Part shown: in pieces, positions 1 to 13,016 of the stretch
Layout of the letters: each line of letters begins with the position of its first letter
Numbering within the stretch: position 1 is the first letter of the stretch
From: Drosophila pseudoobscura
Lineage: Eukaryota > Arthropoda > Insecta > Diptera > Drosophilidae
Assembly (NCBI RefSeq): GCF_009870125.1
Contig: NC_046681.1
Span: 4,588,001-4,652,000 of the forward strand
Direction of reading: 5' to 3'
Length of the DNA: 64,000 nucleotides
Notes under the pieces: generated by a model
Told to the model about the DNA's origin: nothing
Seen by the model: the letters and a program-made list of their open reading frames with translations, nothing else
Database searches by the model: none
Program-made: the position numbers and the translations under genes

Positions 1-1797
1 GTAAGTTCTCTTTAACTTAACTATATGTATTTTTATTTTAAGACCGAATATTTTATTGAAATATGTATGGGTCTGTCTCTTTCAGCATGTTTCTCTCAGT
101 GTGCTTTAAATAAGTATATTTTTTATGAAAATACATAGATACGATTCGAGCGGTACATATTAAATTCATATTGCTTCTTGCTTTTTTAGTTATCGTAGGA
201 CCTGCCACAAAATTAACCATAAATTGTCATTCTCATTCCCCTTTTATGCGCACTGCTTTGATATTGTTTCCCCACCCGGCTTACCCCTGTAAACTGCTTA
301 TTAACCGTGATTTCAACTAGTAAAAACTGCTTGAATATATTAAGAAGGGGAAACGTTGGAAGAAGCTGCTTTAAAATGGTAAATGATAATCTAAATTTAT
401 GATCCGAGTATAACAGGGATTATTTATGCGGAAATACATCTGTTTGGTGTACTTATTGCTAGATATACTGAGTTTATTGATTTTTACGTTCCTTTCAGTA
501 TATTTTCCTCCATCACGTTTTATTCGAACTGATGCATGAACTGCTTTACCATCTTAACAGTACCCCTCCACAAGCAGTGCATTAACACAATCACCACACT
601 TCTCCTTCGGATGCACTGCTTTATACCTTTGATGTGCATGGTGAATTTTTTTTTAAATCTAGAGATGTATCTTATTGAAACCAATTCACTACTTCTTTGA
701 TTCATCCACAATTAAACATACACAATACCCCTGCTGCATCGATCGTAAAATCTTCGTAAATCAATATTCCAGCAACATTGCATGCACCTACGAGTATCTT
801 TGCAATTCTGAGCCGACTTTGGTGCATGACCAGGAATGGCCACAGCAGGCGTCTTTCTGGCTGGGATCAGACTCCCGATTGGGATACAGCATAATTGTAA
901 ATCAAACCGCCTGCCAAAAATTTGCAAAAAGCCCACTCGATGCGAACCTCAAGTGGAGCATCGACCATGTAAATGACCCCAGACAACGGGCAACGGAGTT
1001 GGGTGCTGGGATAAGTTCCCATTGGCATTGGCAGAAACACTTACGGCCCCAAAATGTCATAATCATAAAAATTTGCAATTATGCTGATGACCGCAGTACA
1101 GCAGCAGCAGCATCCAGCATCCATCCCCACAATTGGAGCAAAACATTTCCAGTTCATTAGCCCAGCCCCGCTTCCTGCCTCCTGCCTGCTGTCTGTGCCT
1201 TCCTCCAGATGCAGACTCAGCTCCGTGTAAGGACAGCAGCACACATTAGATTTTGTTGCCTCAGGATACGAGCATTTTTCTTGGCAGGGCTTCCTCGAAC
1301 TCTGCCGACGATGACGATGGGAATAATGCAATACAAATTATGCAGGCAACTGGAGACAATAAAGTCATTAGCCCCATCCCGGATGCCAAGAGGCAATGGC
1401 TCACCATTCACCAAGCGAGAAACGAGTTCGAGCGAAGAGTTCGGCGAAAAACTGGTCGATAATGGAGCAGAAAGTGTTAAATATTTCACAAAAATTGTAT
1501 CCAAACGGGAATCTAAGAAATAGTAAGAGATCAATGCAAAACAATTTCAGCAAAAAAAGAAAGCCTTGCTTCGGGGTTGAAACATTTGATACTCTTGCAG
1601 ATCTACATATAGTTACTATGGTTCGATCATAATTTCCTCTGGAAGAGCATACGCAGAATAGAGCAACCTAATACACAAACTTTCACAATTAACTATACAT
1701 TTTGATACCATACCATACATAGTCTTGTAGAAAGTCCCGCCTTTTTTCATCCTCGATGAAAGGAAACAAACAGCTGATAGCTTTTCCATGACATCAA
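1..1797. other. No gene recognised (left flank)
   Basis: AT-rich DNA. Several open frames occur between 675 and 1632 on both strands, but they overlap each other and have no domain, signal peptide or splice pattern that I trust. The window opens exactly on GTAAGTTC, which would fit a plus-strand splice donor if an exon ended just outside, but nothing inside the window confirms it. The right part may belong to the BicC transcript end. Confidence 0.5.
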
Positions 1798-2403
1798 TTT
1801 ATTCATATCAAATGTGTGGCTGTTTCCGTTGCTTCTTTTCGTATGGTATTGGTTTCTTTCGTTTTCAGTTAATTTACATAAATTCATTTCTTACAATAGC
1901 GGGACTTCGTTTAGTTAGATTTCATAAATAATTCACAATATGTTTTTGTTTGGGAGGGTTTTCTATAAATAGTTGGTTTCGGAATAAATAAATCGCTTAA
2001 AAATAGGTAATTATGGGATACTGAATACTCGTCCCGCCCCTAGCCCTTAGCCCTCTGCGCACTTTGTTACTTAGAATTTGAGTACAAAAACGAGTATAAG
2101 TCAAGGTCATGGCCAATCTGTGTGCATTTGTGTGTGAGTTTCTCTCTCTGTGTGTGAGTGTGTGTGTAAGTGATCTTTTCTCACAGGCGTAATTAAGGGA
2201 AGGTTCTGACAAGTATTCAAATTTTTTTTAACATTTTCCGGAATGGTTTCCCATCTTTTTTGCTTAGTCTAGAATTACCAAAAAACGAATAGTTTTGCAT
2301 GCAGAAAAAAAGTATTTTAAGAATAATATGACTAAGGGATGATAGGGTGCGATTGAATAATAAATAAACGTGTGTTCTCCGGGAGTCGATGACCGATCGC
2401 CGA
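1798..2403 (-). other. BicC: Possible BicC 3' UTR
   Basis: This stretch lies directly downstream of the BicC stop codon on the minus strand and contains no credible frame. The first AATAAA on the minus strand that I find below the stop is at 1803-1798, which would give a 3' UTR of about 600 nt. CA/TG-rich simple sequence is present near 2130-2170. A 3' UTR of this length is plausible for a translationally regulated maternal mRNA, but the end is inferred only from the hexamer. Confidence 0.3.
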
Positions 2404-5400
2404 TCACCACTGGTTGGAGGGACGGCGCTCAGCGCCTGGGGCCGCACTGCCGGAGAACCGCGGCGATGTGGAGTTCTGTGAGGAGCTGCTGCTGGGCATG
2501 CTGCTGCAGGCCGCTTCGTTGGCCAGCAGCGTGTGTATGGCCGCCAGCAGCTTCTTTCGGGCTCCAAATGCCGTGATACCCAACTCCATTAGATTCTCCT
2601 CGGTCAGCGTGGTGAACATTTCCAGATCGATTTCGTTGAGCACAAAGATCTCTGCAGGTAAAAATGGGGATTGTATTATAGAAACACATTGATTCCATAT
2701 TTCATTCCAATGTAACTCGAAACTGAATTATCTTACCGAGGGATGAATAATAGATCTTAACTAATATAGATAAATATTATCAAGGGAGTATTTCTATTGT
2801 TTCTAAACCCATCTTGAAAAAAGTTTATCTGATTTGAGAGAATGGAGTTGTAAATTCATCTGAGGATAATTCTGCACTTCTTGACTCTTAGTGACTGACA
2901 TGGGGATCCGATCATACGAATCCAGTACACATCGCATTTGCGACACCTGTTTGTCAAGCTTTAACTTAAATATCTCTCCTGAAAACTGAGTTTAATTTTC
3001 CCAACCAGTGCCTAGTGTGTATCAAAACGGTACTTTACTAATCGTACTTCTCCAATATCCCATGTATTTCCTATTTACTCACTGATGTAATGCTCCAGGC
3101 CGAGACTTGTGAGCAGTGTCTGAATGTCCTTGTGCTGCGACAACTGCATCCGGCGGTTCACGGGTGTGGCATCCAGCAGTCCTGTGGTGGCACTCAGTCC
3201 GTACGGAGAGCTGAGTCCTGGCGGCGGTGGGGGCATACGCCAACCCTGACCGCCGCCAGCAGCCCCGTTGTCGTCCACCGTCTCGATCGGAGCCGGAGAG
3301 GTGCAGCTCAACCCCATGCCCATCCAGGCCGGGGTGGGGGTGCGAAGCTCTCCCGCCACCGGAGTCCGCTCCATGGCTTTGAAGCCCAGGGCGCGCTTCA
3401 TGTCAAAGTCGAAAGCGCGATGCGTGGCATGCTGGTGGTGGTGCTTAGCACCTCCGCCGCCTCCTGCCAGGTCGTAGTGCAGGCTGCGATAGCTCTCTGC
3501 ACTACCGGGCAGCAGGTGGGCTCCGCCGCCTCCGGAGTTGCCCAGGCCCAGAAGAACTCCGTCGCTGAGGCGCCGTCCGAGACGAGCGGCCCCGCCAATG
3601 CTGCCCGCCTCGCTGCTGTAGGTGGAGTCCGGCGAGTAGTGGGCCCGGCTGCCGCAGCCCGTCGACGAGGTGGACGACACCGCTCCCTGGAGCTGGGCGT
3701 ACGGTGGATACGACTGTTCCAAGGAGGTCGTGCTGCTGCTGAAGCTCTGGTAGCCGCTCGTATTCTGGCTGCAGCTGTTCCTCGGCGAGACATTCATTCC
3801 GCCGCCGACGCCCGACGAGGGCGGAGGAGGTGGCTTAAGCATGCCCGCTCCAGCCCCAACCCCCGCACCCGCATTAGCCGTGCCAGGAACCTGCAGATAG
3901 TTGTTGTTGTGGTTGGGCACAGGACCAGGACGTCCTTGGCCCGGTCCCTGCACCTGCCCCTGTCCCTGAAGCTGCTGGTGCTGAAAAGCGCTGTTATGCA
4001 GCTGCATGTACTTCTGGGTGGGCGCACAGATGCCGGTGGGCGTGGCCAGGCCACCCACCGCCGCATTCGCGTTGAGCAGCAGATGGTTGTTGTTGGCGTA
4101 CGGCGTCAGTTGTCCCGCGAGTGCTGGCGGCAGCAGCGACGGAGTCTTGGGACTATCCACGTAGCCGGCGAGAAGAGCCGTCAGCTGTGTGCGATAGGCC
4201 AGATTTAGGTCCTTGTCCTTGGGCATGAAGTAGTGATCGGGGACTTCTGGCTTGATAGCGGGCGTGGCCAGGCGAAGGATCTCTTGGCGAGCCTCATATA
4301 TCTTGTCTGCGAAGAGCAACAAAAGGGAATTATAAGGATCTGATGTTGATAACAAACGATGATCAAAGATTACAATGTTAGTAATGGAACTATAATACAT
4401 ATGATAGCCAGATGGATCTACCCACGACTTTTCGATACTAAAATGTAGTGGATCACACTTAAATTAATCCATTTTAATGGATGCAGTATTTGATACGTAT
4501 TCTGGATAAATAGGTAATTAAAAGACCACAGAATCATAATTGGGTCATAAATGGGAAATCAAATAAAGAAGTTTTCCTGTCAAAGATTTTTAGGATCTCA
4601 TCAGATAGAAGTCAATAAAGTAACGATAACAGATCTGAAAGAAGTAAGTAAGACAAACTGCTACTCGTTCGTATTACATTTCCTTCGTTCGTAGTATTTC
4701 ACACAATAATTCAATATTTCAAGTATCTTAATATATTTATATAACGGTCTAAGAAATTTAGACAGATATTATTTCACGTAAATTTGCTGATCGAAGTGGA
4801 AATTCAAACATTCTTGTCATTTGTGCTCTATGATTGGTTAGTGAATATAAACTGCTGCCTAATCTTATAAATGAATATGAATGCTGTCGTCAGTCCTAAG
4901 GTGAGAAATCATAGCTCATAAAATCAGCTTAAAAACGGACAGGAAAGGACGGGAAAAATGTGATGTAGTAGCAGTAGAAACATTTAAGCAAGATCGAGAG
5001 TGTGAACAATGTGTGAACAAGGAGGTATCTCCCTCCTTATCGATGTTATTCATGACAGATATCAATAGCACATATCGAGTAAGAAACTATCGTTATGAAA
5101 ATGGCGGAGAATGTGATTGAAGCCAACACGGCGATGGTAATAAGACATAAACGGAGGTCTAATTTATAACAAAATACAATTATCAAGCAATATACTTGAA
5201 ACCCTTTAAAAAAAATATTCTTCTAGAAACCCCATACATGCACGTAAGTTAGGAAGCAATAATTTAGTTACTACCCGTATTTCGAAGTCAATTGACATTC
5301 GTTTACCTATAAACTTCTCGACGCCCTTGACCACGATGGCCAGTGTGCTTTGGCGCTGCTTCTGTCGCAGCGTGATGTAGACACCGTACTTGGTATTGAG

Positions 5401-7810
5401 GCTCATTATTTCGGAGGCATCGTTCTGGTTGTCGGGAAAGTCAAATATCAATGCTACGGGCAAATTGCCAAGCAATTGTTGTCGCGCCTTGTAGACGTCG
5501 TCGATGCGTCCGCTGATCGTCACCTGCGACTTCTTCAGCGGCTTTACGTTCATGTCGCTAAGATCGGGAAATATGATCTTGGTCTGCGTGCGTTCCATGA
5601 TGCTCAACAGATTCACGTTGTTCTTCCCCTTGACGATCTCATGATGTTGCGGAGAGATCTCCATCTGGACATTGACGAGGATTTGGCTCTGCAACAATCA
5701 AGAAGGAGAATCACTCACCACGCTCCACATTTTTCAAGATCAGTTGCAAAGTGGGTAAAACCTACCGCGATGCTCTCACAGGCAAAGTTGATCAGCAGCT
5801 GGGTGGCATCACGGACCTGGGCCGACTCTTTCTCGGAGCCCTTCACCAGGACCAGCGAGGTGTGCAACTTCGGACGTGTTGAGAATATGACCTAGAGGAG
5901 AGATCAGTGATCGGAGAATGAAGTGCACAATGAGAAGTATGTATGTATCTAGTGATGGACACACCTGCACATTGAACTTGCTCTCAATCATCTTGATGTA
6001 GGGCGTATCATGATCCGGCTGCTGCTTGCTAGGACCCATCACGGGCATCTCGAACGAGATGAGCAATGGGGTGGATAGACGGACCAAGGCACGGGCCCGC
6101 TCGACTCCTTCTAGACTGCCGCACAGCGACACCTGATTGGACTTCTCAGTGGGATTCGAACGGTTCGAGTCCGGAAAGTGGATATGGGTGTGAGTGTCGT
6201 CCATGATGCGCTTGATATTGTTTCCGCCGCGTCCAATTATGTAGGAGTGGTCCGTGTAGCTGACGTCCATCTTCATGATCACACGAGTGCCCTGCAAATA
6301 CCCATCAAATACAACATTTAGATGGTTTACGTAGTGCCTCATCGTTTACGCTTTATCTTACCCTCGAGTCAAGGCTGCTCAGTATGCGCTCCTTGGCACG
6401 CTGCACTTGCTCCACTTTGCCCACAATCCGTACATGGGGATCTGCCCAAAAAAGAGAAGAGATATAATCATGTACATACGTAATGATGACATTCAATAGT
6501 TCTGTATAGTTATGTAATATTCTTACCCTTCTTGCTCTTGGCGCCGATCTTGAGCCTGCAAGGCCAGCTTACATACGTATCTGTCGTGTTCATGATCTAA
6601 TAAAAATAATTACAATTTGAATCGTCCGTCAGTAATCAGTTTTCTCTCCCTTAATCATAAGGTACTAAAAATTTTGCGTTATTCACTGAAAATGTATGCT
6701 ATAAACTGTCGATTTACCAAAAAAACAACCATTGATACTGAAAATTTTGTTCGCACGATAAAGGTTTTAGATTTAAGTGAAGCTAAAGTCATAATATGAC
6801 ATCTAAAGCAAATCCTTTTCAATGAACTCTATAATGTATTTTTTCTTCCAATAAATCCTAAATAATAATGCGAAAGCAATTAAATTAATGATGTAGGTAA
6901 AAATACTACAACTAATTTTGGAATCATTGCAATCTAAAATAAATCTAAAAGACTTTAAATATGAATGATGTACTACGAAATGCAATAAATACATGTTCAA
7001 ATTGTATAATTAATCAAATCCAATAAACCTAAATGGGGGCACTACCACACAATATACTAACATAAGAGCTGGAGAATAGGGGTATTTTTATAAAGATTCT
7101 AGGAAAGCTAACAGAAATCAATAGAGAATGTGTGGAAGAGGATGAAAATGATGATTGAGTATTGATTGATTGAGTTGTACAGTTTACAAGGCTTATGGAA
7201 AAAGATTTCAGAAGCTAAACTACATTTTCCATTTAAAAAAGTACATTTGATAGCTTATATTAATTTTCTATTCTCAAAGATCTCTTTTCAGGATCTTATT
7301 GTATCTTTATAACATTACATCGTAATATAGAGTCTCCACTTACATCATGAAAGAAATACTCAGCCCCATTCATGCCCTCGATGGCGCTGTCCGCTGGAAA
7401 GAAATTATAATTACAATTAGCAGGAGTTGGGATTAGGCAGTTTTCGCAGCAGTCTTACCCTTTATCAACTGCTCCAGTTTCTGTCGATCAACCTTGAAAC
7501 GTTCCGTGTGCAGATCGTCTGGATTTTGTACGCCCAGCTTCAGTGCAATGGCACGTATGTCACTCCAATCGCTGTCCACGGACGAGATCTCGCTCTGGGT
7601 CTCGCTGGGGGCCCCGCTTCCGGCCAAGGTACCCGATGGCAGGGCCTGGAGACTGGCCAGGGACCCGATGCCGACAGGATTGACCCCGCCGCCAGAGCCA
7701 GCACCTACACCGCCATCCACGGCCACGGTGGACGACTTGCCACTGGCCACGGCGGACACATCCGCGGCCGAGGGGTAGATCAGTTTGTTGAATGAGGCAC
7801 AGGAGAGCAT
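2404..7810 (-). CDS. BicC: Bicaudal C, KH- and SAM-domain RNA-binding protein
   Basis: Maternal RNA-binding protein that recruits the CCR4-NOT deadenylase and controls oskar and other mRNAs during anterior-posterior patterning. The minus-strand exons I joined are 7810-7459, 7393-7344, 6596-6527, 6441-6362, 6291-5965, 5891-5766, 5688-5307, 4306-3083 and 2651-2404. All junctions are GT/AG and the phases close to 952 aa, near the fly protein's roughly 900. The start MLSCASFNKL is the first ATG in its exon. A KH-like region spans about residues 135-184. A canonical KH with GRGGNN follows at about 185-265, and a further KH with GKNN at about 336-410. A long Gly/Pro/Ser/His-rich linker fills about 480-850. 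The C-terminal SAM domain, about 855-925, contains EIDLEMFTTL and is split by the last intron. Glycine runs in the linker look longer than in D. melanogaster. Identity is near certain; the linker exon and starts are by eye. Confidence 0.96.
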
Positions 7811-9700
7811 CGTGCTTGTCGGCGGTTGCTTGTCGGTGGTCGGGGCTCTACCAAAGATTCGAGGGTCAGAGGTCAATAGTTGAGGGTGTGCGTGTGGGTG
7901 TAGGTGTTTCGAAAAGTCGTTTAGTTTTTAAAACCAATCAAAATGTCCGTCTCAGGGGTGGTTCTAGTGGGCTTTCTCCAGTTGGTCGATGCGTTCCTGG
8001 TCAGCGATGTGCGATGCGTGCGAGGGGGTGCGTAATGTGTTAATATTGCTTACAGGTGTACTGATGAAGAGAGCTGCGAAGGAAATTTGAAAGGCAATGA
8101 AGACTATGGAGACCTATATCGATATTATCCAGTTTGATTGGTACACACAGATATGCAGATTTAAAGCTACTTAGAACGAGTTGAATAAATGTAAAGATTT
8201 TTAAAGGGTAGTGCAAATTAGACTAATTTTTTGAGTCATATAATATTTCTTAAAAAATTTAATTTTCATTTTGATTTTGATTGAAAAATTTTTATACAAA
8301 ACTATATGTTTTTTTAATACCCTATCAAACAAAAAACTTCATTAACGCTCTAAATAAATGGTATTTTAAATCCAAATTATTTCTTTCGATTGCAGATTGA
8401 ATGTAAAACTCAACTTTTCTTATATTCTGTTCCCTCCTCATTTACTTTTCATAAATATCTTATCTCCTAATTCTTTAGTAGTACACCTTTGTTTTAAATA
8501 TTAAGAAAAACACACAGTATATTATTTCTATCATAATTTATAACCTTTGTTTCAATTTCGCTTTTTTCTGTTGCTCCTAATTTTGTAGAACCTAACCTCT
8601 CAAGACGATTGTGGCAGGCTTTAACCTGCCATGAGGTTTGCCTCGTTCGTCGCACCATTTCCTTCAGCGAGATCATATAAAACGAAAATGATGTAAAGTA
8701 GGCAGACGGACAGAGTCGTAGAAGAGGCAAAGAACGAACAGAAACAGTAATTTCACTGTCTTTGTCACTTCTTCCGTCACTTTCACTTTTTGCGGCGAGA
8801 CTTACCGATGAGAGATCGCTCGGGGATCTCTACTTTAGGTTGAACAATCCCTGAAAGTCCAAGCAAATGGCATGCGTTAAGTCCTGGACGAATTGGATGG
8901 CCTCCACGAGACAGACGTTCATAACAAAATTTCGTATTTGTTGAAATCTCTCGACGAAAGGCATTTAAATTGTGATCTACACAGTGGATCGAAGGTGTAT
9001 ATATCAGTTTATATATCAGTATCAAATTGTTTCGTGTTTGCTTGTGTGTGTGCGTGTGTGTGTGTGTGGTAGTGGACGGGGTTGCGTCAGACTAGATCGT
9101 GCGAAACTTAAGCTTTCCTCGGGGCTACCACTTTTAAGTATGACTTCTCGAAGGCAACTGAACGCGGCTGTCGGGAGGGCAAAACGGACTGGTCCCCCAT
9201 TAGGGACCTGGAATGACCACTGGAAATCCTAACTGTAGTCGCGATGAATGCGAGTGGGAGATTATCTCCCGAGCGTTGTTGTTGCTGGGTCAATGAACCG
9301 AGAGGAGAGACACAAAAACAAAACAAAACTTGGATCGCAAAAGAGTGAGAGCGTGAGAGAGCGACAGTGGCAGAGCCAGTGAGGCCGACAAATCGTACTT
9401 TTTCCGAACGTTGCTGGATTGTTGCCAGCATAGAATATGTAAACATATGTAAGTTCTCTTCTCTTCCTTCCGCATTCGAGCACACATCTGTTAACAGAGA
9501 CGTTAACAGTAAAGTATGTTAGCTCTCTTCCCATTGAACAGGCGCAGCACAGGTTAACAGGCGCTACTAGCGCGGTCCCTTTACAGTCCGCCCGAAATGT
9601 TTCCCAACATTTTCATTCATTTTGGCGCCAAAAGAAGGAAAGAGAGAGAACGAAATTGGGAGTCTGCTTCCCGCCAAAAACACACGACTTACCGCAAATT
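7811..9700 (-). promoter_or_regulatory. BicC: BicC 5' leader region with candidate non-coding first exons
   Basis: The BicC start exon appears to begin at an acceptor (TTTGGTAG) at 7848, leaving 37 nt of leader before the ATG. Farther upstream on the minus strand, two strong donors are preceded by non-coding sequence: ATCG|GTAAGT ending an exon at 8806, and TTGCG|GTAAGT ending one at 9693. Either or both could be alternative 5' exons, which fits known alternative promoters of the fly gene. I see no convincing TATA box. An uninterrupted GT tract lies at 9041-9068. Confidence 0.4.
9620..9633. promoter_or_regulatory. Perfect palindrome resembling a double E2F site
   Basis: TTTTGGCGCCAAAA is a perfect 14-bp palindrome that matches the E2F/DP consensus on both strands. 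It lies about 70 nt inside the candidate distal BicC leader exon region, so it could act in the BicC promoter. The same 14-mer recurs at 21724-21737. Binding is inferred from the consensus only. Confidence 0.35.
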
Positions 9701-12700
9701 GAATTTGGATCGAAGCACAAAAACATAAATAGCTCAATTAATTTACTTAAACACAATCAACTATAAAATCAGATGGACAAATAACACGCTCGTTTCACGT
9801 TAAAAAAATATGCATAGTTTTGTTAATTAATTTTAAGCGCAATTAATTTTCCGTCAATTGGTCAAATTAGAGGTCGGGTCGTAATGGGATTTTGTTGGCA
9901 GTCGAAGTACTTTTTTTCAATGTAACCCAAAAAAAAAGTCACTGCCGAAGTGATGTCTGTGTGTGTATGTGTGGGAAGGAACAGAAACACGTGTGCGAAA
10001 AACACAAAAGAAAAAGGGAATGCAAATTGAATGAAAAGCGAAAATGAATTTTTGTCCAGGTGGTGGTCGGTCCGAAGGTCAAGTCAGGGAATTGTGCAAC
10101 GCGCTTTAGTAATTGGTAGTATATTCCATAGATTTTCAAGTATTATTCAGGCAATGCGACGGAGTCTCCTAGTAAGTGCGGGGCGTGCTGTGGTCGTCAT
10201 TGAAGCGCGTTGACTGAAGCTCAGTCTTGGTCCACGTCCCAACTGACCTTCACGTGAAAGCTCACCTGCGCGGAGCAGAAGAGAGAGTTGGCGGCCAGAG
10301 CGGTTCTCGATCCATTAGCAGCGTGTGCTTTGTCGGATATCATAACGGCTCTGGCGAAAGCTTTTTCTTAAGTATGCATGTAAGTACTTCCTAAACGATC
10401 ATTGCATATACCTACTATATAGTATGTACATATGGATATGCATGTATGGTGCTGCATTTCCTAGTCAGTATTCAGTTGCAAAACATGACCGAACAGATAT
10501 ACTTATAAGTTGTTTCAATAGACGCTGACCTATAAATTTAGCCATTCCAAAAATGGTTAAGTCTCGTTTGGGAAGTACTTAGATGAGTAAAAGCCCAACA
10601 GCTCTTATGCGCGCTTGAACGGTAATCAGATAGAAGAGAGATAAGCAGCTGCACTTCATCCATCAAAAACAACAGAGTTTTGGCTTTCTATGCTTTGCTG
10701 CTGATATTCTGCTGATTCTAGAGGGCAATAAAATATTGAAGTTTTCGCATTATTATGCTGTGTGTTCAATTAAGCGCAAATAAAAGTTATACATACGAAA
10801 AATAAATAATAATAATATATAAAATTTTAAGGGGGAAGGGGAATGGTCCAGTAAAATATTGCAAAAAGTATGCGTTTTATTTCTACTGGGGTCATCTAAC
10901 TGAATGCGTCTGGGTATTGTTTGGTTGTCTGGTCAAAGGTCAGGGTCGCTCTTCCCAAAAACAATTCACTAGATAGCGTTGTTCTGTTGGCTCTTGTTTT
11001 ATTGGACTCTCGTTTTCGGTATAAGTGAAGTTTAAGTTGATACAAGCTAAAAAAAAAAAACAATAGATTGAATCTTAACCAGTATTGAGAAATTAGACAC
11101 CTGTCTTACTCCTGTATATTTTCACATTCATTCATATTCTCACTTTCCCTATTTATATGTCCATAATTGTACTTGAACGCTGAAGAATGCCCATAATTGT
11201 GTTGTTATTGCCTATGTAAAAAAATAACTCTAACGCTCTCACATGCATATATGTATATGTTAAACACCTTAAACAAATAATATAGATTTGACTATAATTC
11301 GGATAGCAACAAAAATATTTATAGGCAAGACAATAAATACATCGTAAGATAAGTAACGCCATAATTTCTGCTTAATTTAAGAGCTGGCTCCAGGCTGTTG
11401 GTTTTCACAACGCCTCTGTCGAAGTACATTGGTGTGTGCATTAGAGACTGTTCATTATAGACTACGACACTTGAAGACATTTCCTTATTCCATATCCTTT
11501 TTTTGCTAATTTTGTTTAATATAAAAAAAAAATATAAAAATAATTATGTATTTCATACATGACTTCAAGAAGGTAAGATTTTTGAAGTAAATATGCATGC
11601 ATGTATTTGGAAATGTACGTGGGCACATTTATTTTATTATGACGATTTATTATGAAATTGTGATGGGGGATCGAAAACAATTTTGCGAATTCAAGCTGGT
11701 ATTATATACATATTTAAATTAGTAAATGTTACTAAGAAACTAAACATGAATGCAGATAATATATTTACAATATTTTATTATCCGACCAATCAAACGAAAT
11801 AGAATTTTCGAAGAAGAAAAGATTTCATACAAATGTTTTCGGCTTGAAAATCGGCTGCAATGCACAAGTACCCACCCCTCCGTACTTGCAGACCACATCC
11901 ACAGTTTCGAAAATGCAAGAAAACTCAGAGTCATAGCTAAGGACCATATCTAGCAAATAACCAAATCTGGATCCGATCGGATCGTTATTATAGCCATAAA
12001 GAACAAACGTGAATTCAGTGGCTACAAAACGACTTCCACGCGCTTACTCACTCCTTCTCACACACTCTTCGTCGTGCAGTGTGCGTGATCCAATGGAGCA
12101 AAACGAGAGAGAAACGCACACTTACTAATTGCGTACCGTGTAGAAATGTAGATAAATATACATTTTATATTTATATAAACATACAAATAAAAAATAAAAA
12201 AAACGGAAATAATAATATAACGGAAAATATATAGAATATCTTTTAATATTACTACGACGAATAGAATCATCCAGGGTGTCACAAATGGATGGATCAAAGG
12301 AGTACCATTCGGATTAATATTTTTTGCACAAGCCCTTATCACCAACTTTTTTTCTTGCTCCGGGCAGATACTCCAGTGTGACGGGTTACAGATATCAGCA
12401 AACGTAACGCGCAGTTTATCCACTATTAAATATGCATAAATATATATTGAAGTACGTAATACGTAGACACATATAATTTATAAAATATTTTTAGATATTT
12501 AATTTTTAAGAAAAATATTTAAAGTCGGCATTTTTGAGGGATTTACGATCGATATAAATAAGTGTTGTACATTTGATGTGCAAAAAATATGTACTTTTTT
12601 ATATGATAAATTAATACATTTTCTAAAAGATTTGTTCGTTTTTAAAAAAGAATTTTAATTATGTATTGATAAAAAAAAAATTGTTCACAATAAAGTTATA

Positions 12701-12740
12701 CATGAAAAATTGCATTGTTTCATTGTGCTACATGGCACCT
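9701..12740. other. Intergenic stretch, no confirmed gene
   Basis: Between the BicC 5' end and the 3' end of the beat gene, this DNA becomes increasingly AT-rich past 10.7 kb. The part near 10.2-10.35 kb is GC-richer and could be promoter DNA of BicC. One minus-strand frame (12423 down to about 12255) codes about 55 residues with natural-looking composition, then runs into hydrophobic AT-rich sequence. I do not recognise it and it has no ATG. Confidence 0.5.
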
Positions 12741-12741
12741 A

Positions 12742-13016
12742 CACAGAGATGAAATGGTAACGGCGGCACCTGTCGTCAAAGAGAGCCGAGAGGAGCTTTC
12801 GGTAAGAATTTTCTCAAATTTCTCCATAGACCTTAGAGAATTAATAAATTTTAATTATCTTATGGCCACAAAATATATCGCTCTAATGCAGATTATGAAT
12901 TGGTATTCGACAAGTCGTCGGAGACACCAGAAAATGGCATTCTATATGATTCTTACAGGAAAATGAGAGAAAGCTTTCTCATGAGAACTTGGTGGAGTAA
13001 AGCTTTTCAGCGGTAA
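12742..13016 (+). pseudogene. Coding-like fragment, out of frame across a putative intron
   Basis: Two stretches look coding. The first (about 12742-12800) reads DEMVTAAPVVKESREELS and ends at a good donor (TCG|GTAAGA). The second begins after an acceptor TAATGCAG at 12891. It reads YELVFDKSSETPENG and continues through RTWWSKAFQR to a TAA at 13014-13016. The natural frame of the first ends in phase 0, but the second needs phase 1, so joining them leaves a one-base mismatch. Either an indel has broken a small gene, or the true first exon lies elsewhere. I do not recognise the protein. The downstream DNA is extremely AT-rich. Confidence 0.3.

Noticed and set aside
1..6. GTAAGT at the first bases of the window
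   Set aside because: Could be a splice donor of an exon to the left on the plus strand, but one hexamer at an edge is not evidence.
3090..4208. 372-codon plus-strand frame
   Set aside because: Antisense shadow of the large BicC linker exon; Arg/Ala-rich composition follows from GC-rich codons opposite.
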